Source of the DNA: a virus
Direction: 5' to 3' (one strand)
DNA length: 53,374 nucleotides
IMG/VR virus record: IMGVR_UViG_3300044807_000061
Coordinates: 1-53,374 of that record
The translations under genes were made by a program, and so were the position numbers. Under the pieces are notes generated by a model, which had not been told where the DNA came from, made no database searches, and saw nothing but the letters and a program-made list of their open reading frames with translations. Of the stretch, positions 30,392 to 38,814 are shown in pieces; within the stretch, counting starts at the first letter, position 1; every line of letters starts with the position of its first letter.

Positions 30392-30888
30392 CCGGCACCG
30401 ACATCGAGATCGCTTGGGCTGCGGGGATCTTCGAGGGCGAAGGCAGCATCGTCCACTACACCTACGAGGGCCGAAAGCAACGCCGGCTCACGGTCAAGAT
30501 GACCGACGAGGACGTGGTGCTGAGGCTCGTTACGGCTACCGGATGCGGAGCGGTCACCGGACCTGAGCAGCGCCGTGAGGGCTGGAAGCCGATCTGGACG
30601 TGGAACGTCTGCCGTTGGGCTGAGATCGAGTACCTCCTTCAGGCATGGCGGCCGCTGCTGGGAGAACGGCGCCGCGCGAAGGCTGACCAGCTGCTCGCCG
30701 ACCCTGCGCAGACAGTCGGTCGACCGCTACTGGACACCTGCACTGCCGGTCACGAGCGGACCGACGAGACCGTCTACATCAACTCCAAGACCGGCATCTG
30801 GCACTGCCGCGTTTGCCAGCGTGATCGAGCGGCCGCCAAGCGACGCGCGCAGGGTAAGCCGACCCGTCGGCAGCGGAGCGCCGCCTGA
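30388..30888 (+). CDS. LAGLIDADG-type homing endonuclease with C-terminal zinc motif
   Basis: A 166-residue protein. Residues 10-20 (WAAGIFEGEGS) form a LAGLIDADG-like helix with the acidic catalytic residue. Only one such motif is visible, so it should act as a dimer. The C-terminal CTAGHERTDETVYI ... WHCRVCQRDRAAAKRR has the CxxGH...CxxC shape seen in phage HNH/zinc fingers, giving DNA recognition. It is a free-standing gene in the early operon, not inside an intron or intein, and overlaps both neighbours. Confidence 0.82.
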   Translation: MTGTDIEIAWAAGIFEGEGSIVHYTYEGRKQRRLTVKMTDEDVVLRLVTATGCGAVTGPEQRREGWKPIWTWNVCRWAEIEYLLQAWRPLLGERRRAKADQLLADPAQTVGRPLLDTCTAGHERTDETVYINSKTGIWHCRVCQRDRAAAKRRAQGKPTRRQRSAA

Positions 30889-31832
30889 TGGGCGATCAGA
30901 GCGCGATCGAGTGGACTGACGCGACGTGGAACCCGACGGTCGGGTGCACGAAGGTCAGCCCCGGCTGTGATCACTGCTACGCGGAGACGTTCGTCAACCG
31001 CTTCGCCGGGACCAAGGGGTTCCCGCTGCCGTTCGACCAGCTGCTGCTCCGCGACGAGTCGTTCCTGACCCTGCCGCTGCGCTGGCGGAAGCCGCGGAAG
31101 ATCTTCGTCAACAGCCTCAGCGACCTGTTCCACCAGGACGTCCCCGACGAGTTCATCGCCCAGGTCTTCGCCGTCATGGCCCTCACCCGCCGCCACACAT
31201 TCCAGCTCCTCACCAAGCGGCACGCTCGGTTGCGGTCTCTGCTCAACGATGACGACTTCCACGCGCAGGTCGCCGAAGCAGCCAGCGACGTCATGGGGTC
31301 GGGTGTTCGCGGGATCGAGGTCAACGGCGTCGGCGACGGGTGGCACGTCACCGGACAGGACCTCGAAGGCGCCAACATCTGGTCGCCGTCGTGGCCGCTG
31401 CCGAACGTGTGGCTCGGCGTCAGCGTCGAAAACCAGCAGTGGGCCGACATCCGCATCCCCGCTCTGCTCGCCACCCCCGCTGCAGTCCGGTGGATCAGCG
31501 CGGAACCGCTCCTCGGCCCGATCGACATCACCGGCTGGGCACCCGAGAACGACGACGCGCGCTGGCTCGACTGGGTTGTGGTCGGTGGCGAGAGCGGCCC
31601 GAAGGCCCGCGCGATGCGCCCCGAGTGGCCAGACAGCCTGCTCGACCAGTGCGGCGTCCTCAGCGTCCCCTTTCTTTTCAAGCAGTGGGGGAACTGGGCA
31701 CCCACGGGCAAGGTCAGCGACCGGACGGTCATGGCGAACGTCGGGAAGAAGCGCGCCGGCCGGACACTCCGCGGACAGACGTGGGACGGGTACCCGCCTG
31801 ACGGCACACCCGCCCGGATGGCCGCGTCATGA
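30888..31832 (+). CDS. Gp37/Gp68 family protein (DUF5131, radical-SAM-like)
   Basis: A 314-residue protein. It opens IEWTDATWNPTVGCTKVSPGCDHCYAE, with Cys20, Cys27 and Cys30 as a possible iron-sulfur site. KIFVNSLSDLFHQDVPDEFI, FQLLTKRHARL, NVWLGVSVENQ, WISAEPLLGP and VVGGESGPKARAMRPEW follow, all hallmarks of the phage Gp37/Gp68 group. The fold resembles radical SAM enzymes; the reaction is unknown. In a phage early operon a DNA or nucleotide modification role is possible. Confidence 0.88.
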   Translation: MGDQSAIEWTDATWNPTVGCTKVSPGCDHCYAETFVNRFAGTKGFPLPFDQLLLRDESFLTLPLRWRKPRKIFVNSLSDLFHQDVPDEFIAQVFAVMALTRRHTFQLLTKRHARLRSLLNDDDFHAQVAEAASDVMGSGVRGIEVNGVGDGWHVTGQDLEGANIWSPSWPLPNVWLGVSVENQQWADIRIPALLATPAAVRWISAEPLLGPIDITGWAPENDDARWLDWVVVGGESGPKARAMRPEWPDSLLDQCGVLSVPFLFKQWGNWAPTGKVSDRTVMANVGKKRAGRTLRGQTWDGYPPDGTPARMAAS

Positions 31833-32098
31833 GCGGCCAGTTGTACGCGGTGCAGCATCGGGTGTGCGGGCACGTGAGCGCGACGACGACCGAACGGACT
31901 CGGGCGGAGAACACCCTCGCGCTGCTCGTCGGCGCGGGCTATCACCAGTGGCGCGTCCGGATCCTCGCCGCTGAGGAGGCCGTCGCCCAGGTCCTGACCG
32001 ACACCGTGTGCGGCACGTGCAAAGTCGACCCGCAGCGCGGGCTGCTCCCCGCCGCGCAGGCCGCCGCCGCGTCCCTGCTCGGCGGTGGTCTCGCATGA
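31829..32098 (+). CDS. Small Cys-containing protein
   Basis: An 89-residue protein, ATGA-coupled. HRVCGHVSATTT near the N-terminus and TVCGTCKVDP near the C-terminus give four possible zinc ligands around a helical middle. Function unknown. Confidence 0.65.
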   Translation: MSGQLYAVQHRVCGHVSATTTERTRAENTLALLVGAGYHQWRVRILAAEEAVAQVLTDTVCGTCKVDPQRGLLPAAQAAAASLLGGGLA

Positions 32099-32511
32099 GG
32101 GCCATCACAGTCAAGCAGCCGTGGTCTACGGCCATCGCCGTCGCCGCCGTCCGGCCAGACCTCGCGAAGCTCGTGGAGAACCGTGACCGGCCGCATCCGT
32201 GGCGCGCCGGCATCGGTGAGCGCATCGCCATCCACGCCGGGCAGACCTGGGATCACGACGCCGACGGTGATCCTCGTCTGCTGCGGCTGTGGTCGGCGCT
32301 CAGCGGATGGCTCGCGCAAAACCCGCTTGCGCAGCGGCGCGGTGAGGTTCTTGCCACCGCGGTCCTGGCGGACGTTCACACGTGCGACGGGTCGTGTTCT
32401 CCGTGGGCTGTGCCGGACGCCTGGCACCTCGTGCTCGTCGACGTCCAGCTGGTCACTCCGCCCGCACCGGCCCGCGGTGCCCTCGGCTGGTGGCAGTGGG
32501 AGGCGGCATGA
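32095..32511 (+). CDS. ASCH-domain-like protein
   Basis: A 138-residue protein. The start AITVKQPWSTAIA and KLVENRDRPHPWRAGIGERIAIHAG, then GEVLATAVLADVHTC, give the beta-barrel order of ASCH domains, which bind RNA or modified bases. In phages these sit with nucleic acid metabolism genes, as here. Substrate unknown. Confidence 0.8.
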   Translation: MRAITVKQPWSTAIAVAAVRPDLAKLVENRDRPHPWRAGIGERIAIHAGQTWDHDADGDPRLLRLWSALSGWLAQNPLAQRRGEVLATAVLADVHTCDGSCSPWAVPDAWHLVLVDVQLVTPPAPARGALGWWQWEAA

Positions 32512-32909
32512 CGCCCGCGCAGCGTGTCCAGGCGGCCTTGACGGAGATCGCCCGGCGCAGAGTCGTGACCCGCGCCACGGCGACGTACGCCCCGACCGAC
32601 CACAGACCCACAGGTCCGCAAGGCGCATGCTGCGCCGAAGGCGCCGGCGTCTTCGACACCCGGGGCGGTTGGCTCGCGACCGTCTGGGCCGACGACCAAG
32701 AGCGTCAGCGCCGACACGAGGCGATGAGTGACCACATCGCCGACAACGACCCCGCGCACGTCCTCGCGGTCCTCGACATCCACCAGCAGATCCTCGCGGC
32801 CGTCAACGAGTGGCTCCTCCCTCGACTGGACCGGCCCGCGTTCTTCACCGACCTGATCCGGGCCGTCCTCGACCTGTACGCCCCCGAACTGGAGACCACC
32901 GATGCCTAA
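32508..32909 (+). CDS. DUF6221-like protein
   Basis: A 133-residue protein. The pattern RRHEAMSDHIADNDPAHVLAVLDIHQQIL resembles the DUF6221 group of actinobacterial and phage proteins. Coupled by ATGA at its start; the last 8 bases overlap the next gene. Function unknown. Confidence 0.65.
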   Translation: MTPAQRVQAALTEIARRRVVTRATATYAPTDHRPTGPQGACCAEGAGVFDTRGGWLATVWADDQERQRRHEAMSDHIADNDPAHVLAVLDIHQQILAAVNEWLLPRLDRPAFFTDLIRAVLDLYAPELETTDA

Positions 32910-33288
32910 CACCGCGACCACCGCCGAGCCCGTCCTGCACGTCACGGCGACGCCCTACGAGTCGGCCATCTGCCCCCTCCCCAGCTGCGACGGCGAGCTG
33001 TACCTGATGTTCGAGGGCGGCTCACCGATCAGCGCCGGCGACACCTCGGACACCCTGGGCTTGGCGGCGTCGGCCCCGAACTTCCTGACGTGGAAGGTCG
33101 AGTGCCAGCACGGTCACGTCCTGCTGGTCCCGACCGATGTGACGGACGCGGAGGTCCGGGTCTTCGGCCGGTGTGACTGCAGCGACTTCGAGGACGAGGG
33201 CGTGCACTTCGGTCTGTGTGGCGTCTTCGACTTGGATCGGCTGCGGAAGGTCAGCGGCGTCGGCAAGGTCGACGGGGACCCGATCTGA
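32902..33288 (+). CDS. Hypothetical Cys/His-containing protein
   Basis: A 128-residue acidic protein with SAICPLPSCDGELYL, VECQHGHVLLVP and GRCDCSDFEDEGVHFGLCGVF. The spaced CxxxxC, CxH and CxC sets suggest a zinc-ribbon-like fold. Overlaps both neighbours. Function unknown. Confidence 0.65.
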   Translation: MPNTATTAEPVLHVTATPYESAICPLPSCDGELYLMFEGGSPISAGDTSDTLGLAASAPNFLTWKVECQHGHVLLVPTDVTDAEVRVFGRCDCSDFEDEGVHFGLCGVFDLDRLRKVSGVGKVDGDPI

Positions 33289-33515
33289 TGGCCGCCCACG
33301 AGCCCCAGAGTGCGGCCTCTGTTGCGCGTCCTGAGCGTGCGCCGTTAACGCAACCGGACACCGCAGCGGCCCGGACGAAGGTCGTTGGGGTCCGGCTCAC
33401 GGAGGCCGAGTACGACGCCCTCTCCCTTGTTGCGGCTGTGCAGGGCGTGTCCATACCGGAGGTGCTGCGGCTCTCGTGGTTCCTCGTCGAACGCCTGGAG
33501 ACCAGCCATGCCTGA
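33288..33515 (+). CDS. Ribbon-helix-helix-like protein
   Basis: A 75-residue protein. After a flexible N-terminus, TKVVGVRLTEAEYDALSLVAAVQGVSIPEVLRLSWFLVERLE has the strand-helix-helix order of small RHH repressors, with polar residues on the strand. Its ATG overlaps the previous stop. A transcription factor is likely; target unknown. Confidence 0.7.
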   Translation: MAAHEPQSAASVARPERAPLTQPDTAAARTKVVGVRLTEAEYDALSLVAAVQGVSIPEVLRLSWFLVERLETSHA

Positions 33516-33852
33516 CCTGATTGAGTCGCGGCAGCGCCGCGAGCTGGACCGGCTCATGCTCACCATCCAGGCGCTTGACCACTTCGCGCACCTCGACTTC
33601 TCGTCCTACACCGGCAGGTGGTACGTCAGCGCCAACGTCGAGGTCGGCAACGGCGCGTTCCTCACCGGGATCACCGAGCACCGGGGCGACCCCTACGAGG
33701 CGGTGCGCGCCTTCTTTGAGCGCCTGACCAGCGTGCCGCAGGACGAGTACCTGGTGACGAAGTACTGCGGTCACAGGCGCGAGTGGCGCTGGAACGGCGC
33801 GGCCTTCCAGGAGTGCACACGGCGGGAGGTGGTCGAGCGTGGCTACGTCTGA
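33508..33852 (+). CDS. Hypothetical protein
   Basis: A 114-residue protein overlapping the RHH-like gene by 8 bases. Features: LDRLMLTIQALDHFAHLDFSSY, GRWYVSANVEVGNGAFL, and a C-terminal CGHRREWRW ... ECTRREVVERGYV. It looks like an alpha/beta fold. Family not recognised. Confidence 0.6.
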   Translation: MPDLIESRQRRELDRLMLTIQALDHFAHLDFSSYTGRWYVSANVEVGNGAFLTGITEHRGDPYEAVRAFFERLTSVPQDEYLVTKYCGHRREWRWNGAAFQECTRREVVERGYV

Positions 33853-34036
33853 GCCCACACCTGCGTCGTCTGTTGCGCCAACGCCAGGTGCTTGCGCCGA
33901 CCCGTCGTGCCCGGTGCTGCACACAGACCCCGCCAACCCGATTCACCCACCGGACTACGAGCCGGGAGGCCCCTTGTTCGACAACGAGCACCCCGCATGG
34001 TGCAAGTGCCAGCGCGTCTGTGGCGGCGACCAGTGA
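33839..34036 (+). CDS. Small Cys-containing protein
   Basis: A 65-residue protein from GTG 33839, overlapping the upstream gene by 14 bases and the methylase by 4. CADPSCPVLH and WCKCQRVCGG suggest zinc binding. Function unknown. Confidence 0.55.
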   Translation: MATSEPTPASSVAPTPGACADPSCPVLHTDPANPIHPPDYEPGGPLFDNEHPAWCKCQRVCGGDQ

Positions 34037-35337
34037 GCGGGGACGCTGCGGCTTCTGATGCGTCGACTGGCCTGGTCATCGACTGCTTTGCTGGCCCGGG
34101 TGGCTGGGACGAGGGTGTTCTTCCGCTCGGCATCCGTCCAGTCGGGATCGAGTGGGACGAGGCCGCGTGCCTGACGGCTCGAGCCGCAGGCCACGCCCGC
34201 ATCCGCGCGGACGTGTCGGTGCTGCCGACCGAGCCGATGGTCGGCAAGGTGACGGGCCTGATCCAGTCTCCGCCGTGCCAGGCGTGGAGCATGGCCGGCA
34301 AGCGCAAGGGCGAGTTGGACCGGCTGAACTGCCACACCCTCGCCGACCGCATGGCCGCGGGGGACGACTCCACCGACTGGACCTCCTGGGAGGACGAGCG
34401 CAGCCCCCTGGTCTGCCAGCCCGTCCGATGGGTCCGCGACCTCCGCCCCGAGTGGGTCGTGCTTGAGGAGGTCCCGGCGGTGGCTCCCCTCTGGGAGCAC
34501 TTCGCCCTGATCTTCCGCCGCTGGGGCTACAGCGTCTGGACGGGTGACCTCAACGCGGCCGACTACGGCGTCCCGCAGACCCGGACGCGCCGCATCCTCA
34601 TCGCCTCTCGGGTGCGCTCGGTGACGATGCCAGCGCCCACGCACGCTCAGAACCCGGCCACTGACCTTTTCGGTGGAGAGCTGCTCCCGTGGGTCACGAT
34701 GGCTGAGGCGCTCGGCTGGGGCATGACGCGGCGGCCCTCTGTGACCGTCATGGCCGGGTCAGGGCGACAGGGAGGCGCTGATCCCCTCGACGGTGGCAGC
34801 GGCTCGCGTCAGACGCTCAGGAACGCCCGCGAGAGTGGGGACTGGGCATTCGTCTCGGCTGGCGTGACCGGGCAGGGTCGACCGAAGGACCCCGAGTCCC
34901 AGCCTGCCGACACGCTCACCGGCAAGGGCACGGCGTACTGGGTGCAGCGCGAGCGCAGCGGTGACCGCGCCGAGGAGGGATTCCTGGCGTCAGAGGAACC
35001 AGCGCAGTGCCTGACGAGCAAGGCGCGCTCGTGGACGGTCTGGCCCTACGAGCGCCCCGCGACGACGGTGGTCGGCTCGTACTGCCCCGACGTGATCAGC
35101 CCTCCGGGCTACCGGACGACCGTCAGCAGGCAGAACGCCGAAGGCGGCGTCCGGGTCACTGTCGCCGAAGGCGGCGTCTTGCAGTCGTTCCGGCCCGACT
35201 ACCCGTGGCAGGGCTCGCGGACCAAGCAGTACCAGCAGATCGGCAACGCGATACCCCCGCGACTCGCCTTGCATGTGGCCGCTGAGGCCATGGGTGTCCA
35301 GGTGCCTGACGCAATCGAAGCGGGAGCGGCGGCATGA
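34033..35337 (+). CDS. DNA C5-cytosine methyltransferase
   Basis: A 434-residue protein from a GTG overlapping the previous stop. Motifs: FAGPGG (I) at residues 19-24, SPPCQ (IV, catalytic Cys82), LEEVP (VI, where ENV is usual) near 145, QTRTRR (VIII), and QIGNAIPP (X) near the end. The target recognition region (about 250-370) is long. No cognate endonuclease is nearby, so it is probably an orphan methylase that protects the phage from host restriction. Third-position GC is somewhat lower than its neighbours, a sign of separate origin. Confidence 0.93.
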   Translation: MSGDAAASDASTGLVIDCFAGPGGWDEGVLPLGIRPVGIEWDEAACLTARAAGHARIRADVSVLPTEPMVGKVTGLIQSPPCQAWSMAGKRKGELDRLNCHTLADRMAAGDDSTDWTSWEDERSPLVCQPVRWVRDLRPEWVVLEEVPAVAPLWEHFALIFRRWGYSVWTGDLNAADYGVPQTRTRRILIASRVRSVTMPAPTHAQNPATDLFGGELLPWVTMAEALGWGMTRRPSVTVMAGSGRQGGADPLDGGSGSRQTLRNARESGDWAFVSAGVTGQGRPKDPESQPADTLTGKGTAYWVQRERSGDRAEEGFLASEEPAQCLTSKARSWTVWPYERPATTVVGSYCPDVISPPGYRTTVSRQNAEGGVRVTVAEGGVLQSFRPDYPWQGSRTKQYQQIGNAIPPRLALHVAAEAMGVQVPDAIEAGAAA

Positions 35338-35387
35338 CGACCAAGCACGCAAACGACAGCTCGGGTGCCGCTGGTGAGACACCGTGA
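35334..35387 (+). CDS. 17-codon bridging ORF
   Basis: ATG 35334 overlaps the methylase stop as ATGA, and its TGA overlaps the GTG of the next gene. The 17-residue product has no recognisable features. It may exist mainly to carry ribosomes across the gap and couple translation. Confidence 0.45.
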   Translation: MTTKHANDSSGAAGETP

Positions 35388-35626
35388 CGGCACCGCTCCG
35401 GGTCGTCGGGACCCCCGCCTACCGCGCCGACCTCATCCGGCAAGTCCAGGACCTCAACCGCATCAGCGCCGAACACCAGGCCCGCGCCGACGTCATCGGC
35501 GCCGAACGCAAAAGAGCCCTCGCCGAGCTCCGCGCCGACGGGATGACCTATAGCGAGATTGCCCGGGCGACCGGGATGCGGCGTGAAGACGTCCTCCGCA
35601 AGCTCGGCGTCAGGCGCAGCGGATGA
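35384..35626 (+). CDS. Small HTH protein
   Basis: An 80-residue protein from a GTG. A helical N-terminal half (QVQDLNRISAEHQARADVIGAERKRALAELRADG) leads into an HTH (MTYSEIARATGMRREDVLRKLG). It is coupled to the nuclease-helicase pair that follows. Likely a DNA-binding regulator or adaptor. Confidence 0.72.
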   Translation: MTAPLRVVGTPAYRADLIRQVQDLNRISAEHQARADVIGAERKRALAELRADGMTYSEIARATGMRREDVLRKLGVRRSG

Positions 35627-35973
35627 ACGAACTGCTGCAGCACCTCCGCGAGTACCGCTGGCCCCCCTGCATCGACGAGTACATCCTGCAAGGCGCCGTC
35701 CAGCACCTCCTCCGCGACCTTGAGCTCGAGCACAGCCGCGAAGCCGTCCTGTCACCCAGCGACCGGCCCGACTTCCTCCTCGCCAACGGCACCGTCATCG
35801 AGTGCAAGGTGGCCGGGACCGTCAGCGGCGTCCGGCGGCAGCTCGGCAGGTACATGAGCCACGAGCAGGTCACCGACGTCATCCTGATCACCCGCCGCGC
35901 AGTCCACCTCGCCGTACCGCGCGTCGTCCTCCCCAAGCCGTGCCAGGTCGTGTTCACCGGGGCGGTTTTGTGA
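35623..35973 (+). CDS. VRR-NUC-like PD-(D/E)XK nuclease
   Basis: A 116-residue protein. It begins EYRWPPCIDEYILQGAVQHLL. The active site is RPDFLLANGTVIECKVAG (Asp, then Glu-x-Lys), followed by GVRRQLGRYM. This is the compact nuclease that phages often place before an SNF2 helicase. It may cut branched or host DNA with the helicase. ATGA/GTGA overlaps on both sides. Confidence 0.82.
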   Translation: MNELLQHLREYRWPPCIDEYILQGAVQHLLRDLELEHSREAVLSPSDRPDFLLANGTVIECKVAGTVSGVRRQLGRYMSHEQVTDVILITRRAVHLAVPRVVLPKPCQVVFTGAVL

Positions 35974-37664
35974 GGACGTACGGCAGCCTCGTCTACGGCC
36001 ACAGCAACGACAGCCCCACCTTCGCGCTCCGCACCGAACCGCACGTCATGATCCGCCTCAAGCGGCTGTTCCCCCGCGCCCAAGGCAGCCGCACCGGGCA
36101 CCTGTTCATCCGGGCGACCCCCGAAGTCGCCCGCGACCTCGAATGGATCCTCGACCGCTGGCCCCTCGACGTCACGCCCGTCGCACGCGACCAGATCAGC
36201 AGCCTCGCCGGCCGGCACCGGCAGACCGAAGACGCCGTCCTCCACATTCTCGAAGGACACCGCCGCAGCCTCCACCTCCAACGAGAACCAGCCCGGCCCG
36301 GCCGCGACTACCAGATCCAAGCCGCCGACATGCTCCTCGCCACCCGCCGGCTCCTCCTCGCCGACGAAGTCGGTCTCGGCAAGACCCAGAGCGCCATCCT
36401 CACCTTCCTCGACCCCGACACGCTCCCCGCCGTCTTCGTCACCCTCACCCACCTCCCCGTCCAGATGCAGCGGGAGATCGCCACCGTCACCCCGTGGCTC
36501 ACCACCCACGTCGCGAAACGCGGCACCCCCTACGACGTCGACACCGACATCCTCATCATCAGCTACTCGAAGCTCGCCGGATGGGTCGAGCACCTCAGCA
36601 AGGCCGACCTCGGGCTCGTCGTCTTCGACGAGATCCAAGAGCTCCGCCGCAACGGCACCAACCGCTACATCGCCGCCGCCCGCATCGCCGACCAAGCCCG
36701 CTATCGACTCGGGCTGTCCGCGACGCCCGTCTACAACTACGGCGACGAGGCCCACAACGTCTTCAGCATCCTCGCGCCCGACCTCCTCGGCGACCGCAGC
36801 GAGTTCCTCCGCGAATGGGGCGGACGCTCCACCTACGGCGGCAACACCCTCGTGTCCGACCCCACCGCCCTCGGCGCCTACCTCCGCGACCAGGGCCTCA
36901 TGCTGCGCCGGACCCGCGCCGACGTCGGCCGGCAACTCCCCGACGTCGTCCGCGTCACCCAGCCCGTCGACGCGGACCTGAGCAAACTCGACGAGGTCCA
37001 GGTCGAAGTCGAAGACCTCGCCCGCCGCCTCATCGACGGGCCCTCGGACGAACGCTTCCAGGCCGCCGGGGAGATGGAGTGGAAGCTCCGGAAGGCCACC
37101 GGGGAGGCGAAGGCGCCGTACGTCGCCGCGTTCGTCCGGATGCTCCTCGACAGCGAACCGAAGATCGTCCTGTACGGCTGGCACCGCGACGTCTACGACC
37201 GCTGGCTCACGCTCCTGGCCGAGTTCCAGCCGCGGCTCTACACCGGCACCGAGAACCCCAGGCAGAAGCAGCTCGCCGCCGACGCGTTCATCGACGGTGA
37301 CAGCCGCCTCCTCATCGTGAGCCTCCGCTCGGGTGCCGGGCTCGACGGGCTGCAGAAGGCCGCCCGCGTCTGCGTCTTCGGTGAGCTCGACTGGTCCCCC
37401 GGCATCCATCACCAGTGCGAAGGCCGGTTGCACCGCGACGGGCAGCCCGATCCGGTCGTCGCCTACTACCTCACCGCGGATGTCGGGTCGGACCCGACGG
37501 TGATGGAGGTCCTCGGCGTGAAGCGGGGGCAGGCCGAACCGATGCTCGACCCGAACATCAAGACGGTCGCGGTGCCCGATCAGAGCGCCGCCAGGATGCG
37601 GCGGCTCGCGGAGAGCTACCTCGACCGGCAACGCCGCCATCCCAGTCAGGCGGCGCTCGCATGA
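35970..37664 (+). CDS. SNF2-family helicase
   Basis: A 564-residue protein from GTG 35970. Motif I DEVGLGKT is at residues 132-139, motif II DEIQ near 220-223, motif III LGLSATP near 246-252, and motif VI region EGRLHRDGQ near 490. The N-terminal 110 residues are a separate domain. It uses ATP to move along duplex DNA and remodel protein-DNA complexes. With the 35623 nuclease it forms a replication or recombination pair common in actinophages. Confidence 0.93.
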   Translation: MRTYGSLVYGHSNDSPTFALRTEPHVMIRLKRLFPRAQGSRTGHLFIRATPEVARDLEWILDRWPLDVTPVARDQISSLAGRHRQTEDAVLHILEGHRRSLHLQREPARPGRDYQIQAADMLLATRRLLLADEVGLGKTQSAILTFLDPDTLPAVFVTLTHLPVQMQREIATVTPWLTTHVAKRGTPYDVDTDILIISYSKLAGWVEHLSKADLGLVVFDEIQELRRNGTNRYIAAARIADQARYRLGLSATPVYNYGDEAHNVFSILAPDLLGDRSEFLREWGGRSTYGGNTLVSDPTALGAYLRDQGLMLRRTRADVGRQLPDVVRVTQPVDADLSKLDEVQVEVEDLARRLIDGPSDERFQAAGEMEWKLRKATGEAKAPYVAAFVRMLLDSEPKIVLYGWHRDVYDRWLTLLAEFQPRLYTGTENPRQKQLAADAFIDGDSRLLIVSLRSGAGLDGLQKAARVCVFGELDWSPGIHHQCEGRLHRDGQPDPVVAYYLTADVGSDPTVMEVLGVKRGQAEPMLDPNIKTVAVPDQSAARMRRLAESYLDRQRRHPSQAALA

Positions 37665-38767
37665 CCAAGCTGACGTGTCCATCGTGTGGCTTCACGACCG
37701 CCCCCACGACTCTCGCCCGCGCTGAGTACGGCCTCAGCCAGCACAGCTGCGAACGGTACCGAACGAAGATCGCCGCCAAAGCCCGCGGTGAGGACCGCGC
37801 CCGCATCGACCGGACCCCGAAGCCGTGCCTGCACAAGGAAGCCCAGCACCAGCACGGCACCCACGCCTGCTACGTCCTCGACCGCTGCCGCTGCATCCCC
37901 TGCAAGACCGCGAACACGGCGTACGAACGCAGCCGGAACCGGCTGACCGCCTACGGCCGATGGCAGCCGCATGTGGACGCAGGACCGGTCCGCGCTCACG
38001 TCCAGGACCTCCAGAACGCTGGCCTCGGGCTCAAGCGCATCGCTGTGCTGTCCGGCGTGTCCAACGGTGCCCTGTCGAAGCTCATGTACGGCAAGCGGCA
38101 GCCCGACGGGACCCAGGTACCCAGCGTGCAGGTCCGCACCGACACCGCCGTCAAGCTGTTCCGCGTCACCGCCCACCCTGACCTGCTCGGGCAGACCGTG
38201 TGCATCCCCAGCAGCGGCACCATCCGGCGCCTCCAGGCCCTCGTCGCCGCCGGCTGGTCTCAGAGCAAGCTAGCCCGCGAGCTCGGGATGAATCCGAGCA
38301 ACTTCACCGGCGTAATGGTCCGGCCTGAATGCCAGACCCGTACTGCCCGAGCCGTCAGCGACCTCTACGAGCGGCTAGCGCCAGTGCCGCCGCCCGAGGA
38401 CAGCCACCGCGACCGGATCGCAGCCTCCCGCGCCCGCAACCGTGCCTCAGCCGCCGGCTGGCCGCCGCCGCTCTGGTGGGATCCCGAGGACCTCGACGAC
38501 CCCACCTTCAGCGAGCACCTCCGCTACCTCAACGTGGAATCGAGAAGGAGCCATCACGACGTCGACCCGGTCGCCGTCGAGGAGGCGATTCGGGGGAACA
38601 CGACCGTCACGCTGACGATCGCCGAGCGCCGTGAGGTCATCCGCCACCTCCATGCGCTCGGCCTCAATGACCAAGACATCCAACGCCGCACCGGCATCAC
38701 CGACCGAACCTGCGTCCGGATTCGCCGCGAGCTCGACCTCCCTGCCAACCGAGCAGGAGCCGCATGA
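37661..38767 (+). CDS. HTH DNA-binding protein (paralogue of 29229 gene)
   Basis: A 368-residue protein. An extra N-terminal CPSCGF zinc element is followed by KPCLHKEAQHQHGTHACYVLDRCRCIPCKTAN. Then come NRLTAYGR and helical repeats (KRIAVLSGVSNGALSKLMYGK, IRRLQALVAAGWSQSKLARELGM). A C-terminal HTH (ALGLNDQDIQRRTGITDRTCVRIRREL) closes it. The order mirrors the 270-residue product at 29229, so it is a longer duplicate. Candidate regulator; target unknown. Confidence 0.78.
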   Translation: MTKLTCPSCGFTTAPTTLARAEYGLSQHSCERYRTKIAAKARGEDRARIDRTPKPCLHKEAQHQHGTHACYVLDRCRCIPCKTANTAYERSRNRLTAYGRWQPHVDAGPVRAHVQDLQNAGLGLKRIAVLSGVSNGALSKLMYGKRQPDGTQVPSVQVRTDTAVKLFRVTAHPDLLGQTVCIPSSGTIRRLQALVAAGWSQSKLARELGMNPSNFTGVMVRPECQTRTARAVSDLYERLAPVPPPEDSHRDRIAASRARNRASAAGWPPPLWWDPEDLDDPTFSEHLRYLNVESRRSHHDVDPVAVEEAIRGNTTVTLTIAERREVIRHLHALGLNDQDIQRRTGITDRTCVRIRRELDLPANRAGAA

Positions 38768-38814
38768 CACCCCCCAGCGCCACCATCCCCCCTGACCCGA
38801 AGGAGGCCGTCTAG
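38764..38814 (+). CDS. 16-codon bridging ORF with internal ribosome site
   Basis: ATG 38764 overlaps the previous stop and TAG 38812-38814 overlaps the GTG of the next gene. AAGGAGG inside its last codons is the ribosome binding site of the next gene. The peptide (16 residues, Pro-rich) has no recognisable features. Confidence 0.45.
   Translation: MTPPSATIPPDPKEAV

Noticed and set aside
35610-37682. Long minus-strand open frame of 690 codons
   Set aside because: It is antisense to the SNF2 helicase and VRR-NUC-like genes, which have clear motifs. The reverse frame is low-complexity Val/Glu/Asp sequence typical of GC-rich shadow frames.
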